64,000 bases of DNA. Origin: Tulasnella sp. 424 (taxonomy: Eukaryota > Basidiomycota > Agaricomycetes > Cantharellales > Tulasnellaceae). The notes beneath the pieces were generated by a model that saw nothing but the letters and a program-made list of their open reading frames with translations, had not been told where the DNA came from and ran no database searches. The stretch lies in the NCBI GenBank assembly GCA_019633425.1, contig WSUB01000037.1, forward strand, positions 186,001 through 250,000, in the 5' to 3' direction. The position numbers and the translations under genes are program-made. Of this stretch, positions 19,606-31,356 are shown one piece after another; position 1 is the stretch's first letter, and every line of letters starts with the position of its first letter.

Positions 19606-22455
19606 AGCAGGAGGACCTTCAGGCTTGGCGGATGAGGCTCTGGACTTGTACAGATTAAACGTCAGCAAACGATCAGCCAGACTGATCGTGAAAGGTACAT
19701 CATAATCGACCTACAGGTTCTGTTGGTGTTGTATAACGTTAGCGGTCTAGTCGGCGGTGGGCCGTTTGTGGTTTGAGGAGGGTTCTGCACACCATCTGTG
19801 GCTTAGGTCACGTGGGCGCAGAGTCGGCCTTCCTAGATCGACTGGCGGCATGGATTAATCGGAGAACGTATGTACGTACGTGAACTGAATCTGTCGGCTA
19901 CGCTAAAATAGCCACCGTATTAGGGCGGTGAAACAGGGTGATTCAAGCGGGGAATGACTTGGACGTAATTATCACTCTTCAAAGCCGATGGCAACGGTAT
20001 ACGAAGAGCCGACTGCACTATCTTAGAGTGTGCGCTCCCATAACTGCGAATATGCCGTACCGTTGTCTGACCATCTTATATAACTTTATGGAAAGGGAAT
20101 TTGACACGATCCTAGATCCTCAAGACCATCACTGATCGGCCGACACCCTCTGGATGAAACTCCGAACTACTAAATGCCCAATACGCGCATACATGAATGG
20201 CGACGCTAGCCTGATATGGCACTGCACCGACCTAAAGTCGTTACCCACCTATCTGGTTCAGCCACAGAAATCGGCGGGCATTTCGGACAACTTGAAGACC
20301 ATTCAACCTCCATAATATTAAAACCGCGTTTGAATACAGATGTTGGCAACTCGCTTAAGCTTGCGGGTGGCTGGAGTTTCACACGAAGATTGGCTAAAAG
20401 TTAGAACTGATCTATGGAATTGGGGTTGGCCAAGGGCTCGATCACATGGAAGACTACTCATTAATAGCATTGCAGTCAAGATATCCCGGCGCGGCGGGTA
20501 CCGAATGCCTTGTCTCTCAGGTCAACATGCTTCGGATAACGGAAAGCTTTGTCCCAGCCGTGGGGGGGCCAAGCCTCAAGCAGGCGTCTAACTCAAGGCG
20601 CGATGGCTATTTTCAAAGATCGGATGCGCTATAGTCACCTCTGGCAGCTGCATTCCGCCACCCAGATCTCAAGGCGGCCGGGTCGGTGGTTTCGATTTGG
20701 AAATCCGTCGCCGACGCGACATGTTATGGGCCCGCAAATGCCGCTTATACAGCTTTAGCGTGTGACAAATTTCATGACGTGAATTTGGTGGACTCGGGGT
20801 CGCATGAGCTGGCTCGATCCGTTGACCGGAGGACTAACGGGCATACAGCTCAGCACACCGAACTGAGTCAAGCAGAGGCAAAGACGCAGGCATGCTCATT
20901 TCAGGAGTACCGACTTAACCGGACATGAATCAGTCAGAAGCGACAAAATCCTGGAAATAAACTACTGAGAAGCGGGCGCTTAGTTCCCATTCACCGGACG
21001 GAGCAAGCCTCGCGCTGTGAAGACACAGCTGAGACCGGACTATCAGCGTTGGATCGCTTAGATAGACGTTTCAAGATGGGTTATCAACGTCGCGGGATCG
21101 GAGACAGGGGCGTGAGCGGCTGGCCTCGACTTTCGCCTCGAGGCTTCAGGGCGACACGCTGGCCACATGGACATCTGCAAGAGTCCTGATGTACCAGAAG
21201 ACTGAGAGATTATGACGAAAGAAAATCGAAAGAAATCGGGCCATCTACGGAATATTGGGGGGGGGGGATTACGACGCTTCCTTTCGGATAATGACGAAAG
21301 TTGGTGATGGTAGAGTTAGTCGCCGAGTGCTTCCAGGAATGAGATGCTGAAAGAGCCACACAGGATAAACGGGATCGCTCTCCCTGGCAAAGTTTCGCGA
21401 CCGAAGGGACATCATTTAGAAAGTGTCAGAGGATCCCCAGGTCGGCTTATTTCGTCTTCGCGGGGGGCACTGCGGAGCTTGGAATGAACTAAATGGATCT
21501 TTTCGAAATGGGGTTCAGAGTACGCAATTAACGAATAGCAGTCTAACGGTGGCGAGAAGGGGACGAGATGTGCTGAAGGATGGGGAATCAGCAAGTCTAG
21601 GGATGTTCGAATACACGAGACCTGCAGGCCTTGCGCAGGATGATGATTCCCAAGAGAGTGCAGCGAGAGATGGTGCGATTGTTTCCACGACGGGAAAGCT
21701 CGGTCCAATAACTGGAGGTGCGGTATCAACGGGTGTACTCTGGCGACAGACAGCGCGCGATGGGTGGCGAGGCGATAAAAAGACCCAGTGATTGATGGAT
21801 TCTCTTGTACATCTGAGTAGGTGGATGCGGAAGCGCAAAGCGCGAGAGGAGAGAGAGCGCTGTGAATTTAGTGAGGGGGGGGAATGTGAGATGAGTGGCA
21901 AGGAGTGGGGGACTCTCTCGGCTTATTTGACGGAAGGACTTTGGGAATTGGTCAGTCTACCACCTTTCCCCCTCCAACAGGCCGTCAAACCGCCTCTCCG
22001 TCTTCAGCGACATCCCCCCGTTGCTGCCACAAAACAGGCCACGACTAACGACCAAAAAGCTCGCAGGAAAGCTGTTAACGACCTTTTACGCCCCGCATAT
22101 ACACACATCTTCGCATCTTGTTAACGACTGGCATCATCAGCATCAACCTTCCCTTTCCACCCTCCCCATCCCTTCCTGCCTTTTCCCACCCAAAAATTGG
22201 GCCTCCAGCGAAGCCATACGTAGAGCCGGCCCTCAACGCTCTTCGAGGTCCTCAGTCTTGTCCTGCCAATTGCTTTTACGACCAACAAATTCTTACCATC
22301 TCGGCCCGCTTTTCTTGCTGTTTTTCCATCGCTTTTTTTTTTCCACCCACTCGGAGACACCGACACTTCATAGTCATCGATCCCCTCCCTCTCTATAACG
22401 TCCCCCGTAACGCACTTTTCACGACCTCGTACGAACACCAACCATCCGACCCTAA
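19606..22455. other. Longest gene-poor stretch in the window
   Basis: About 2.85 kb without a supportable gene. It has only short open frames without motifs or good splice pairing, an 11-base G run at 21257-21267, a purine-rich patch (GAGAGAGAG at about 21849), and from about 22140 a CT-rich leader leading into the bHLH gene. I found no LTR, terminal inverted repeat or transposase remnant. Confidence 0.45.
22140..22440 (+). promoter_or_regulatory. CT-rich leader of the bHLH gene
   Basis: Dense pyrimidine runs (CTTCCCTTTCCACC, CCATCCCTTCCTGCC, TTTTTTTTTCC) directly upstream of the ATG at 22456. CT-rich leaders commonly mark transcription start regions in filamentous fungi. Confidence 0.4.
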
Positions 22456-24919
22456 ATGGACCACGGAACCAATGGAGCTCAATTTCTCCCGCCTGGTGTC
22501 AACCCGTTCGTCCCCTCTGGTCGCTTCGCCGCAGGCCAAGGCGAGTACCCTCCGATGATCACTGGGCCTCAATCTTCGGTATATCAGCCTCCGAATATTG
22601 CACCTAGGGGGCAGGATACATCTCGTGAGTCCCAAATTGCGCTCTCTTATTATATCTGCCTGTTCCTTGTTTGGTTGTGCGGTCTCGGTCGGAATTACAA
22701 CAACCCGCTGCTGTTGTTCCCCCCAGTCCTTGTCTCCCTCAACCCGGCTTTTACAATGGCTCTTTGACTGACGACACGCTTCTCTTCACCTCTCTTCCAT
22801 CCCTCGTGTCCCTCCCATCCCATCCCACCCGTTCCTCGACCACCATGCAACCCATTCGACCGGCACCATATCCCCCAACAACAGCCTCTTCCTCTAACAA
22901 GTCCTTCCCTCACTCTTCATCAGCTCTCGAATACCCTCCAATCACTCCTCCCCATCTCACACACAGTCGTCGCGGTAGCCGTGAATCTGGAGACAGCAGC
23001 GCGCATTCCACCCCGAGCACCGGTGGCTCGGGTGCTACTGGGAGCAGTCTTGTTCATCGACACAAGCGAGGTCATGCGTCAGCTAGCATGAGCCCTCAGT
23101 CGCCTATCGCCATCCGCAAGGCACGCAAACCCAAGAAGAAGGACGCTGTTGAAGACGAAGATGACGAAGACCAGCCCATGAGCGACGAGGAAGACCCAAC
23201 GATGTGCGCTTGCGTTCGTCTCACTTCATTCACTTCTATACTCACCCATCCCTCCTTTTCAGATCACAAAAACTCAGGAGGGAAGATGCCAAAAAATCAC
23301 GCCAGGATGCTGAGCAGAAACGCCGTGATCAGCTCAAGAGCGCCTATGAACACCTGCGGACCGTAGTTCCCGGAACGAACGAGAAGACCAGCAAAGTCTT
23401 GTTGGTCACTCAAGCTCGAGGTTGGATTGAAAAGCTCACTAATGAGCGAAGAGACCTCCGGGTTAAACTTGATGAAGCGGATCTGGATCGAAAGGCGCTA
23501 CAAGAGTCGGTATTTTTCCGGATTTGGAAATTTGTCATCCCGTCTGACCAATAACGTTTTAGCTTGAATGAACGTCTCATGAAGCGGCTCGACGCCCATG
23601 GCATCGACTTTCAAGAGGATCTCGCCGCTGCCAACATGCGATTGGAGGGCGATCCGTCTCAACCTTCGGATGCTTCCGGGCCTCCAGCGCCCTTGCCACT
23701 CACAAATGGGCCCAACTCCGCCCCTCCAGTATCAAACGCTTCCCATGTACCACAAATCCAGCCACGGCCTGGCCACATCAGGACTTCCTCGCACGTTAAT
23801 CCCTCCCAGTTTGCTCCCCCGCCGTCCGGCATCCCGCCTGTCCCCATGTCAGCACCATCCCATACCACAGCATTACCCGCCAACTATCCTCCAATGCCCA
23901 TCTCCACACCAACTTCTCCATTGAAGCCCACGACAACTATGGTCCCTCCCCCATTACCTGTTGTTCCCTCCCAGGGACACATGAACGGAGGAGTGCCCCA
24001 TCTCAATGTCTCCATCCCTCATGGGGTTCATCCTCTGCCTTCGCCATCTTCGTCCGCCTCATCATTCGCTCCACGCCAATCGCTGTATTCTCTGGAGGGT
24101 CAGACCATGTTCTCTTCAGAAGATCCTTCCTCCTCCGCCTCTTATCCGGGATCGGCCACATCGTCAAACGTGAATGTCAATGTCGCTCATCTGGCGTTGG
24201 ACGAATGGCGGCAGCAGCAGCGCTCCCAGCCGCACTCTCCCAGTCAAGTGCTGACAAACTTCAGTAACTCGGCCTTCCAAGACCCGTCGTCTTTCCATTC
24301 GGGAGACATGCAGTTTGTTGGTGGTCCTGGAGGATTTGGGGATCCCAACCTCGGGCTTCAGGGAAACCATGCATCGATGAACGGCGTGCATGGGAATGTT
24401 GGCTCGTCACATGGTGGTTACCCAATGGGCCATGATGGAGGTGACAACAGTATCATGCCGAGGATACCTGGCGCTTTCCCGCAAGATGACTCGATGGCCT
24501 ATGGTCATCATCCGATGGGCGTCCCGCCTCAGAACTTTATGGCCTACGACACTTCGTCAATGTCCATGGGATACGCACCGCCTCAGATGACCTTTACTCA
24601 GCCGGGAGGCATGCCCGGGGATCAGTCTCAATTCTTAGCCCATTCGCCCCTTGGATCGCAAGCACCCTCGCCAGGTCATCAACAGTCCCAGTTTTTGAGC
24701 GCGACCACTCCTCAGCTAGGACACGGCGGGCAACACCTCTCACCCGGTCATGGCGATCAGGCATTCCAAGTGCATTCACCGTTACCTTCGTCGCCATCAG
24801 GCCCATATCCCGATGGGTCACGGTCAGTTCGGATCGAGACAGGCATTTCACCCAAGATGTTGGTCGGCGCACCGGACTCATTAGGACCCAGCCAACCAGA
24901 AACAACCGTCACTCAATAA
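22456..24919 (+). CDS. Basic helix-loop-helix transcription factor
   Basis: Four-exon model (22456-22624, 22885-23203, 23263-23505, 23563-24919) of 695 aa. The bHLH lies at about residues 168-225: basic region KKSRQDAEQKRRDQ with the E-box-contacting Glu, helix 1 LKSAYEHLRTVVP, a short loop, helix 2 SKVLLVTQARGWIEKL, then a leucine-rich coiled coil (NERRDLRVKLDEADL, LNERLMKRL). Before it are ALEYPPITPP and an acidic stretch (EDEDDEDQPMSDEED). The C-terminal 450 aa are Pro/Ser/Gln/Gly/His-rich and disordered, typical of an activation region. Two junctions are uncertain. The 260-nt intron 1 is the only in-frame solution I found. The exon 3/4 join could instead use donor 23510 with acceptor 23584. 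Regulated genes unknown. Confidence 0.82.
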
Positions 24920-26233
24920 GCAAAACCCATTGGAGGTGATCATGTACAGCTAGTCAACCAACACCACTCTGTTCCATTACCTTGGACCCCAATCAACTCT
25001 CCCTTTCTCAACCAAGAATTGGCCTCTCTCTCTCTCGACTCTCATTCTCCTCGTCGGTTCGTTATTATGCCTCTCCTCCTATGAACTTTCGATCTCGATT
25101 TATCTCGCTCTTCAGTCTTGGAAAAGCTTTCTCGAAAGGTGGCGCAGACAGATGGATGGATTCCACCTGGATGTCGCTGACCGGTGGGCCGAGTCGAAGC
25201 CGCATGGCTCCGCGTTGGATCACACGAAGCTCCAGAGATGCAGTGCGTCTACGAGCTTCGCCAACACATAGCAGGATGACAGCAGCCTTCCTCATCCTGG
25301 CACCGAGGGATCATTCGAACGCAGAGCCGCAGAGGATCTCCGAGCAGGTCTTCAAGATGCGCGACGAGCTCTGGCATCAAATATCGGCTCTCCCACCGCT
25401 TATGCCTAGCCTTTCCCGTTTCATTTTTCTACCTATTCTTCATTATCTTTTCTATTCAAGCGAACGATGCGGCGGCGCTGCTTAATTCCTTCATGCCTGT
25501 GCGGGAGCACCACCGAAATGACCCTTTCGACGATCCCTCGATGTCCGCGGCTCATCTTTTACAAAAGCATTCTTCATTCCGCAGATTCATTTCTTGGTCA
25601 TCCGCGCAAAATTCTTGTTTCTTACTTTCTGCTTGCTGTTTCTTTCGTAGCAATCCGCATTGTACCTAAATATCACTTACACCTGTCTCTATGCATGTAG
25701 TAGATTGATAGCTAGTATTAGCTCGGCTTTCGTCTTTGATTCAAATCATCCCTGGCTTTTTGTCCACCATCCTGTGCGAACGCGTTGCTTCAAGGTCAGC
25801 TATAATCACACAAGCACTGATCAACGAGGGCGTTGAAATCTCTGCATCGCTATGATCACACCTTCACCGACGCGACGCGCTTGAGGCGGTGAACCATCGC
25901 CGCCCCTGCCCGGAAATTGAGGACCCAACGTGCCCGCTGTCTGTCTCACCGGAAAGGTCCATGCAACTGAGGGAAGGGCTAAGATAGGCGCTGGGGAGTG
26001 CTGGCAAGTTGCGGTGCGTCAGAAAGCCAAGCTTCCGATTCAAGCCAATGAGTATATCAAACTTGACTGGCGGGACGGCGTTCAAGGATCTGCACAAGGA
26101 CAACCACCACACATCCCGACCACCTTCCCCCGGCGGCACCGGTCGGCTTCGAGGACTGTATCATATCTTCAGACGATTCTTTTTGTGTCAAGGCATCGTG
26201 ATACCTGCGTGATTGCTTAGTCCAGCACCGAAC
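24920..26233. other. Intergenic, no gene supported
   Basis: 1.3 kb between two plus-strand genes. A 167-codon open frame (24982-25485) lacks a plausible start, has mixed composition and no motif. A T-rich stretch at about 25420-25450 could be a 3' UTR end. Nothing else recognised. Confidence 0.45.
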
Positions 26234-27224
26234 ATGTCCGAGTCAAGACAGTGGGCGAAAAGCCTACACACGCCCAGCATCATGAGCAGAATCAAGGCCA
26301 TCTTCTGTGGGAGACGGGTGAGTAGGGCTTCCTTGCTAACCTTTACCGGTCCTTGCTCACATTTCATATCTCTAGTCTACGGAATCCTCCGAACCTGAGC
26401 CTGTCCAGTCCACCTCCGCCCAACAAGGCCCGACGACCGGAGAAACGCCTTGGGTACGGGTGCTCATCATAGTTTAGTGTCCTCAAGTGGCTAAAGAACC
26501 TATCTTCCTATAGTGGTATCATGATCTCGACCTGGAGATTCCTGCTCCGACCAGACCGTATGAAGGGAACAGCTCTGTCGCTTCCTCGCCTGCAACGCTG
26601 GATGCGAACAACTGTTCGACTCCTGCAACATCTATGAGATCTACAACACCTCCTGGAACTCCGCCTTCTCTGGACGCTATTCTGAGCCCCATCGTGTCCG
26701 ACCTTGATTTTGGGATTCCGCTAATTCGGGAGGAGTCGTGTATTCCGCCACCCACGTACCCGATGGACGGCAGCAAACCCACGGAAGCTCTTGGACTTAC
26801 TATCGATACTCCGCTTGACCATTCTACGTCTGATGATACCCCTCAAGCTCCGTTGACCCCAATTGCATTACCACAAGCACAAATTCTACCAACTGCATCC
26901 GAGGCCTGTGTCCTGGAACCCGCCACGCCAATATCCCCTGTTGTCTCGCCACCCGTCCCCCCGCCATTAAACGACATCCCTCGCCCTACGACCTACGACC
27001 TCTTTCAGCAACTGAGCGCCAAGCTCCATGCTGAAATGCGTGCAATGGTCGTGCTCCAACAACACATTGAAGCGAAGCGGGAGATCGAGAGGCTCCGAAG
27101 GCAGGTTGCCATATTGAAAGAGCAGAAGGAGCGTAACATTTTGGAGATCCAAGAGAATGCTCGGATTCTAGCTGAAAGGAAGGCACTTCTTGGCGCTGGA
27201 CGAGCCCTCGAAGACGATGACTGA
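26234..27224 (+). CDS. Proline-rich protein with C-terminal coiled coil (hypothetical)
   Basis: Three exons (26234-26317, 26376-26453, 26514-27224; introns 58 and 60 nt, all phase 0) give 290 aa. The first 200 residues are Pro/Ser/Thr-rich and disordered, with a tryptophan pair (PWWYHDLDLEIP) near residue 55 that may be a short binding motif. Residues about 215-285 form a charged, heptad-like coiled coil (RREIERL-type; REIERLRRQVAILKEQKER, then ENARILAERKALL). The C-terminus is acidic (LEDDD). No catalytic motif, signal peptide or membrane helix. I do not recognise the family; an adaptor or self-associating role would fit. It is convergent with the F-box gene, 366 bp away. Confidence 0.6.
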
Positions 27225-27590
27225 GAGCCCTCCATCCTCCGTGGGCGGGTCCCCCTCATCTGGCTTTCAAACTCAAAAATAGACCGTTGGCTTACTGTCT
27301 GTATCTTATGGACCTCGGATATGGCTTTCATTTTCACGAACAACCTGTACACCTGCCTGTTCCCGATTCATGCCTGTTTCAGTATATCATCATGTTGTAC
27401 GGTACTAGCCCAGCTGTCCCGACTCTGAATCCATTATGTTGGAATCGAAAGATGGAGACAGATTCGGAACACATCCTAGCCTCAGCGACCATCTGTTGTT
27501 TGGGGTATTGATTTACACATGGGGGTATAACCTATGTACGCAACAAAAAGGAAAACTACACATGTACATGTTGCACTACGATGAACAATT
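27225..27590. other. Intergenic between converging genes
   Basis: 366 bp between two stop codons, with AT-rich 3' UTR-like sequence. No gene seen. Confidence 0.5.
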
Positions 27591-28912
27591 TCATGGAATC
27601 AACTTGACTTTAGGTCCGTTTGCCGTCCCTGGTGGAGGAAATGGCAGGGAAGGTGCCCAATCACAGTTGTCCACCCATCCTTTCACGTTAACTTCTTCGA
27701 CACAAGGGAAGCGGAAGCTTTCGATAGCAGGACAGCGAAACGTAGGGCCATATATGAGGAGAGTGCGGATCCCTTCATGTACCGTGACCCCGGGGTTCGG
27801 CATGAGATGCGGCAACATGTCGAACGGCTGGCCGGACAAGCCCAACTTCCTCAACAGCTCCATGGTTGAAGCACGTTGCTTCATATCTGTCTGTGGGTGG
27901 CTGCAACGAAGACCTAGGTCTCGAAGCCTAGGGCATAGGTCGAGCAGTCCCAAGAGGACGTAGGTGTAATTACCGTCCCCGTCGCGACAGGTATCGCAGA
28001 GGTTGTCGAGAATGCGGAGAGAAACGAGATTTGAGTACAGAGGTGAAGTAAAAAGAGGCATCAATCGAATGGAGGGTAAGTGAAGCTTTTTGAGTGGCGA
28101 AACTTCAAAGTTCCCCTCGTCTAGTTGCGGATTGTACCCTCGTCCAGTGTATCCCCAGGGGCATATCTGGAACGCCGAGATGACGCCGTCGTCTATAGCC
28201 TTGATCTCCTCCTCTCGTGGAAACTCCACCGACAAAGTCTCCAAATACGGCGAAACAGGCCCCGTCGAAGCCAACTGAACAAAGTCCTTGGCAAACAACG
28301 CGGGTAGTGGGTCCCAAACTTGTACGGACTTCCACAAAGCCATGAGCTTCTGGCTACAGAGTAGCTGGACGACCTGCCAACGGAGCTCCATCCAAATGCC
28401 GCTAATCCGACGGTCGGGAACGAACTTGGCACCGGAGAGGTCCACCAGGATCGAGATCGGGAGGTCGGCATATGGACCTAACATGGCCCATTGAATTCCG
28501 AGCTTGGCTTCTTCTATTCCAAGCCAACCTTTGGCTTGGCGTGGCAGTGAAGGAGACATGGTGAAGGCGGTTTCGTCAGGGTATGGACGGATCCAGAAAT
28601 GTCGCCAGGCTTCCGGAGTGGCAAGTATCACATCATGCCAGTGTCGGTTGACGGCCATGATGGTGTTTTGTTCCATATGAGGAGTCGATCCTTTAGCCGG
28701 ATTGGTCACGACCTCGATGAAGATGGTGTTGAGGATCTCGACCGGGAGTTGGTAGGCGGAGGCGGTGGCAGTAACGAGTCTGCTGAATACACAGCATCAG
28801 CAAATAGGCGAGGGACTCGAGGAGATACAACGTACTTTGAGTCCTTCTCGAGGATTGGAACTCTGGGAGCTGGGATGACGGTCGAACGTTCACGTGACAA
28901 GGAATTAGACAT
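27591..28912 (-). CDS. F-box protein with variable C-terminal region
   Basis: Two exons (28912-28836, 28782-27591; 53-nt intron) give 422 aa. An F-box begins at about residue 39: YQLPVEILNTIFIEVV, then TIMAVNRHWHDVILATPEAW, the usual pattern in Agaricomycete F-box proteins. The rest has leucine-rich, LRR-like elements (LKKLHLPSIRLM, LVSLRILDNL, CPRLRDLGLRC, IESFRFPCVEEVNVKGW) that could form a substrate-recognition surface. The F-box would dock to Skp1 in an SCF ubiquitin ligase; the target is unknown. Such genes are often many-copy and fast-evolving in mushrooms. A TATA-like box lies about 90 bp upstream. Confidence 0.78.
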
Positions 28913-28998
28913 TGTAGATAGGGTTGGGCGTATGAAGTTCAGAAAAAAAGAGGGTCAAGAACAGTGATTCGAAGATGAGAGAGAGGTATATTAGGCAG

Positions 28999-29007
28999 AT
29001 ATATAGC
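28999..29007 (-). promoter_or_regulatory. TATA-like box of the F-box gene
   Basis: CTATATATC on the minus strand, about 90 bp upstream of the F-box gene ATG (28912) and inside the 280-bp gap to the RCC1-repeat gene. Confidence 0.4.
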
Positions 29008-29192
29008 CAAGGAGGGCGAACGATGGTGAGCAAAAGTCGAGTTTGTCCTCGGTTTCCAACTTTGCCCGTGGGCTGTTATGGGCGTGTCAACTTTTAGAAT
29101 TCGTGGTAAGCCGTAGATAGCATGAAAGTACGGAGACAACGAGCAAATCATTGCCTTGATTTCGATGGGTATGGTAGCCAGAACGACCCGTC

Positions 29193-30934
29193 CTAATCGT
29201 CCTCCTCGACGACCAGCCAGCTCGTCCCACACCCAGCCCACACGTCCACAATCCTCCCTCCACGTGTCCAAGGTAAGCGCAACGGAGTGAAGACATCCTG
29301 ATTGTGATTCAACCCGAGGTTGCCATGCTCGTTCCAACCCCAGAGGTACAGGTCCGTCGTTTTGTCGGCATCTTTCTCCAGAAGGAGTAAAACGTGTTCG
29401 CTACCGCACGCGAGTTTGCGAATGCGATGGTCGGGTGTGGGAGGAAGGTCGACAGGGTAAAGGTCTGATGAGGGTGGGGCAGGAGATGACGAGGAGGAAG
29501 ACGTTGATGACGACGATGGAGCTGCCCTGCCCAGTTGTCCTTTTTCTCCACTTCCGATAGCCAGAACATCGAAGCTGGTGTTGTTCCCCTCGGACGAAGA
29601 GGCATTTTTCACGAGATACGTTCCGTTCCAGGTGCATCTGACGTCGAAGACACGGGGAGGATTGGTGGAAGGAAGCTGATTCTTTCGGTTAGATCCCCAA
29701 GTGGTGAGGGTTCCATCTTCGTGTAACAAGACGGTATGCTGTGATCCTGCGCCTACTCGTTTTACGGGAGAGGCGTTCTTTACCTGGAGCAAGATTGGAG
29801 TGGGAATGAAGGAAGGAGGCTGAGGTGTCGGTGAGTTGGATTTTGAAGTCGACGGCTTGGCTTTTGGTGCGAGCTTGGGCTGCTGAGAGGACTTGGGCGA
29901 CTTCGAAGAGGGCCTAATGGCCACAGGCGGTGCGGAAGCAGGAGATGACATGGGACCAAGTTGACCGTGGCGACAAGCTCCCCAGCCGACGACGAGTTGG
30001 GACGGCCGTTGCTGAGGATTGTCTTTTGAGTATACGTCAAGAACTACGATGACATGGTTGATTCCGGTCGTGATGCTTGATATGAGATAGGATGATTTAG
30101 TAGCAGGAGGGAGGAGATGAGTGAATGAGAGGACATGTTGCTGTGACGATGGTATTGAGGACAAAGATACGGATATCTTTTCTTTTCCTTTCGGCGTTGA
30201 AGGCGACGAGACTGCAGTCGGAGGATCGAGACTCCCGATGCCGAGTGCGCCAAAGTCGTTTGAACCGACGGTAACGAGGACGTCGGATATCAAAGGGCGG
30301 CGGGTCTCCGCCGGCGGGGATTGAGAGGAGAAGTCGATCGTTTCCTGAGCGACATTGGGCTACATTGGAAGATTGAGCGTTTTTGTTGTTGTTTTGAATT
30401 GAGTTGAAGACTGGTCAATTTTGCGATGAGGGAATCGGGAGTGCATCGAGAACTCACCCCACCGTCGTCGATCAGGAGGGATTTGTGCCTCAAAACGAAA
30501 TAGCTCGTCTCCCATGCAGCAGCAATGTCGACGACTTGATAGCCATATTTGTCGCTCTCCAAGTCGAGTTGGACGCGTTCAAAGGATGTAGTCTCGGTGG
30601 CGGTGGTGGCGCCGGTGAGTTGCCCACGTGAATTATCTCCAACGCCATATAGGTGGTGATTGGAATTAAACAAGATTAGGGAGTGATTGGCTCCTGTGGC
30701 GATGTTTGGGAAGATAGAATTGATAGGTTGATGGCAACGATTGTTATTGTCCGATGGAAGCAGATTGAGGGGTCGGAGAAGCTGAGACGCCGACGCCGAC
30801 ATTGACTTTGAATCTTGATCCACAGACTTTGGGAATACACAGCGAGTGGCGAAGGTACTCGAGTCGTCAACAGTGCCATTCCCGAGTTGTCCACGTGCGT
30901 TTGAGCCTGCAGAGTACACATGCAGATGTCCCAT
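29193..30934 (-). CDS. RCC1-repeat (beta-propeller) protein, Ats1-like
   Basis: Two exons (30934-30458, 30359-29193; 98-nt intron) join in frame to 547 aa. RCC1-type blade motifs recur: YSAGSNARGQLGNG, YGVGDNSRGQL, TVGSNDFGALGIG, VGWGACRHGQLG, TTWGSNRKNQLP, IGSGEKGQLG, LWGWNEHGNLGLN. Together they make about seven blades, with Ser/Pro-rich insertions between some of them (for example about residues 190-215, 270-305, 430-450). There is no extra domain. Yeast Ats1 and RCC1-family regulators are the closest types I can name. Guanine-exchange activity cannot be assumed because the RCC1 catalytic beta-wedge is not evident. Blade count and insertions make a scaffold role equally likely. Confidence 0.8.
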
Positions 30935-31356
30935 TTGAGAGGATTATGACTTGGCAGTGTGTGATTAGACGAGGCGTGACCGAACAACAAAAAATACACG
31001 AGATTGTGAAATGTGACGCACAAAATAGCAAAGTTTGTTTACTTGATGTTCATGGGGTGGGACAAAGTTACCGAATGGCGCGCCCAGGCGAAAAGCTAAT
31101 ACGCGCCCCGAACGACAGCAGAATATTACATGTCGTCCTAGATGAAATGAATGGAATGTATTTGAAATTTAAAAGAGAGTATTTGGCTCATTTCTGAATT
31201 GTGTGCGTCCAAATACACAACAAAGGCTGCCTCAGCGTCCGTTAGGCTTTGTTTGGCGTCTTTCAGCCTTTCGCTGCTCCTTTGATACGTTTATATACCA
31301 CCCCCCCTTCCAATCTCCTCCCTTTCCTTCCCTCCATCCCATACTCTCCTCCAACG
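30935..31356. promoter_or_regulatory. Divergent promoter of RCC1-repeat and homeodomain genes
   Basis: 422 bp between the two start codons. On the plus side there are a TATA box at 31291-31297 and a CT-rich leader (31300-31350). The minus side is A/T-rich. No gene seen. Confidence 0.45.
31291..31297 (+). promoter_or_regulatory. TATA box of the homeodomain gene
   Basis: TTATATA, 60 bp upstream of the ATG at 31357 and followed at once by a CT-rich tract. A good core-promoter arrangement. Confidence 0.5.

Noticed and set aside
24982..25485. 167-codon plus-strand frame after the bHLH gene
   Set aside because: No family, poor start context, mixed composition and no splice partner.
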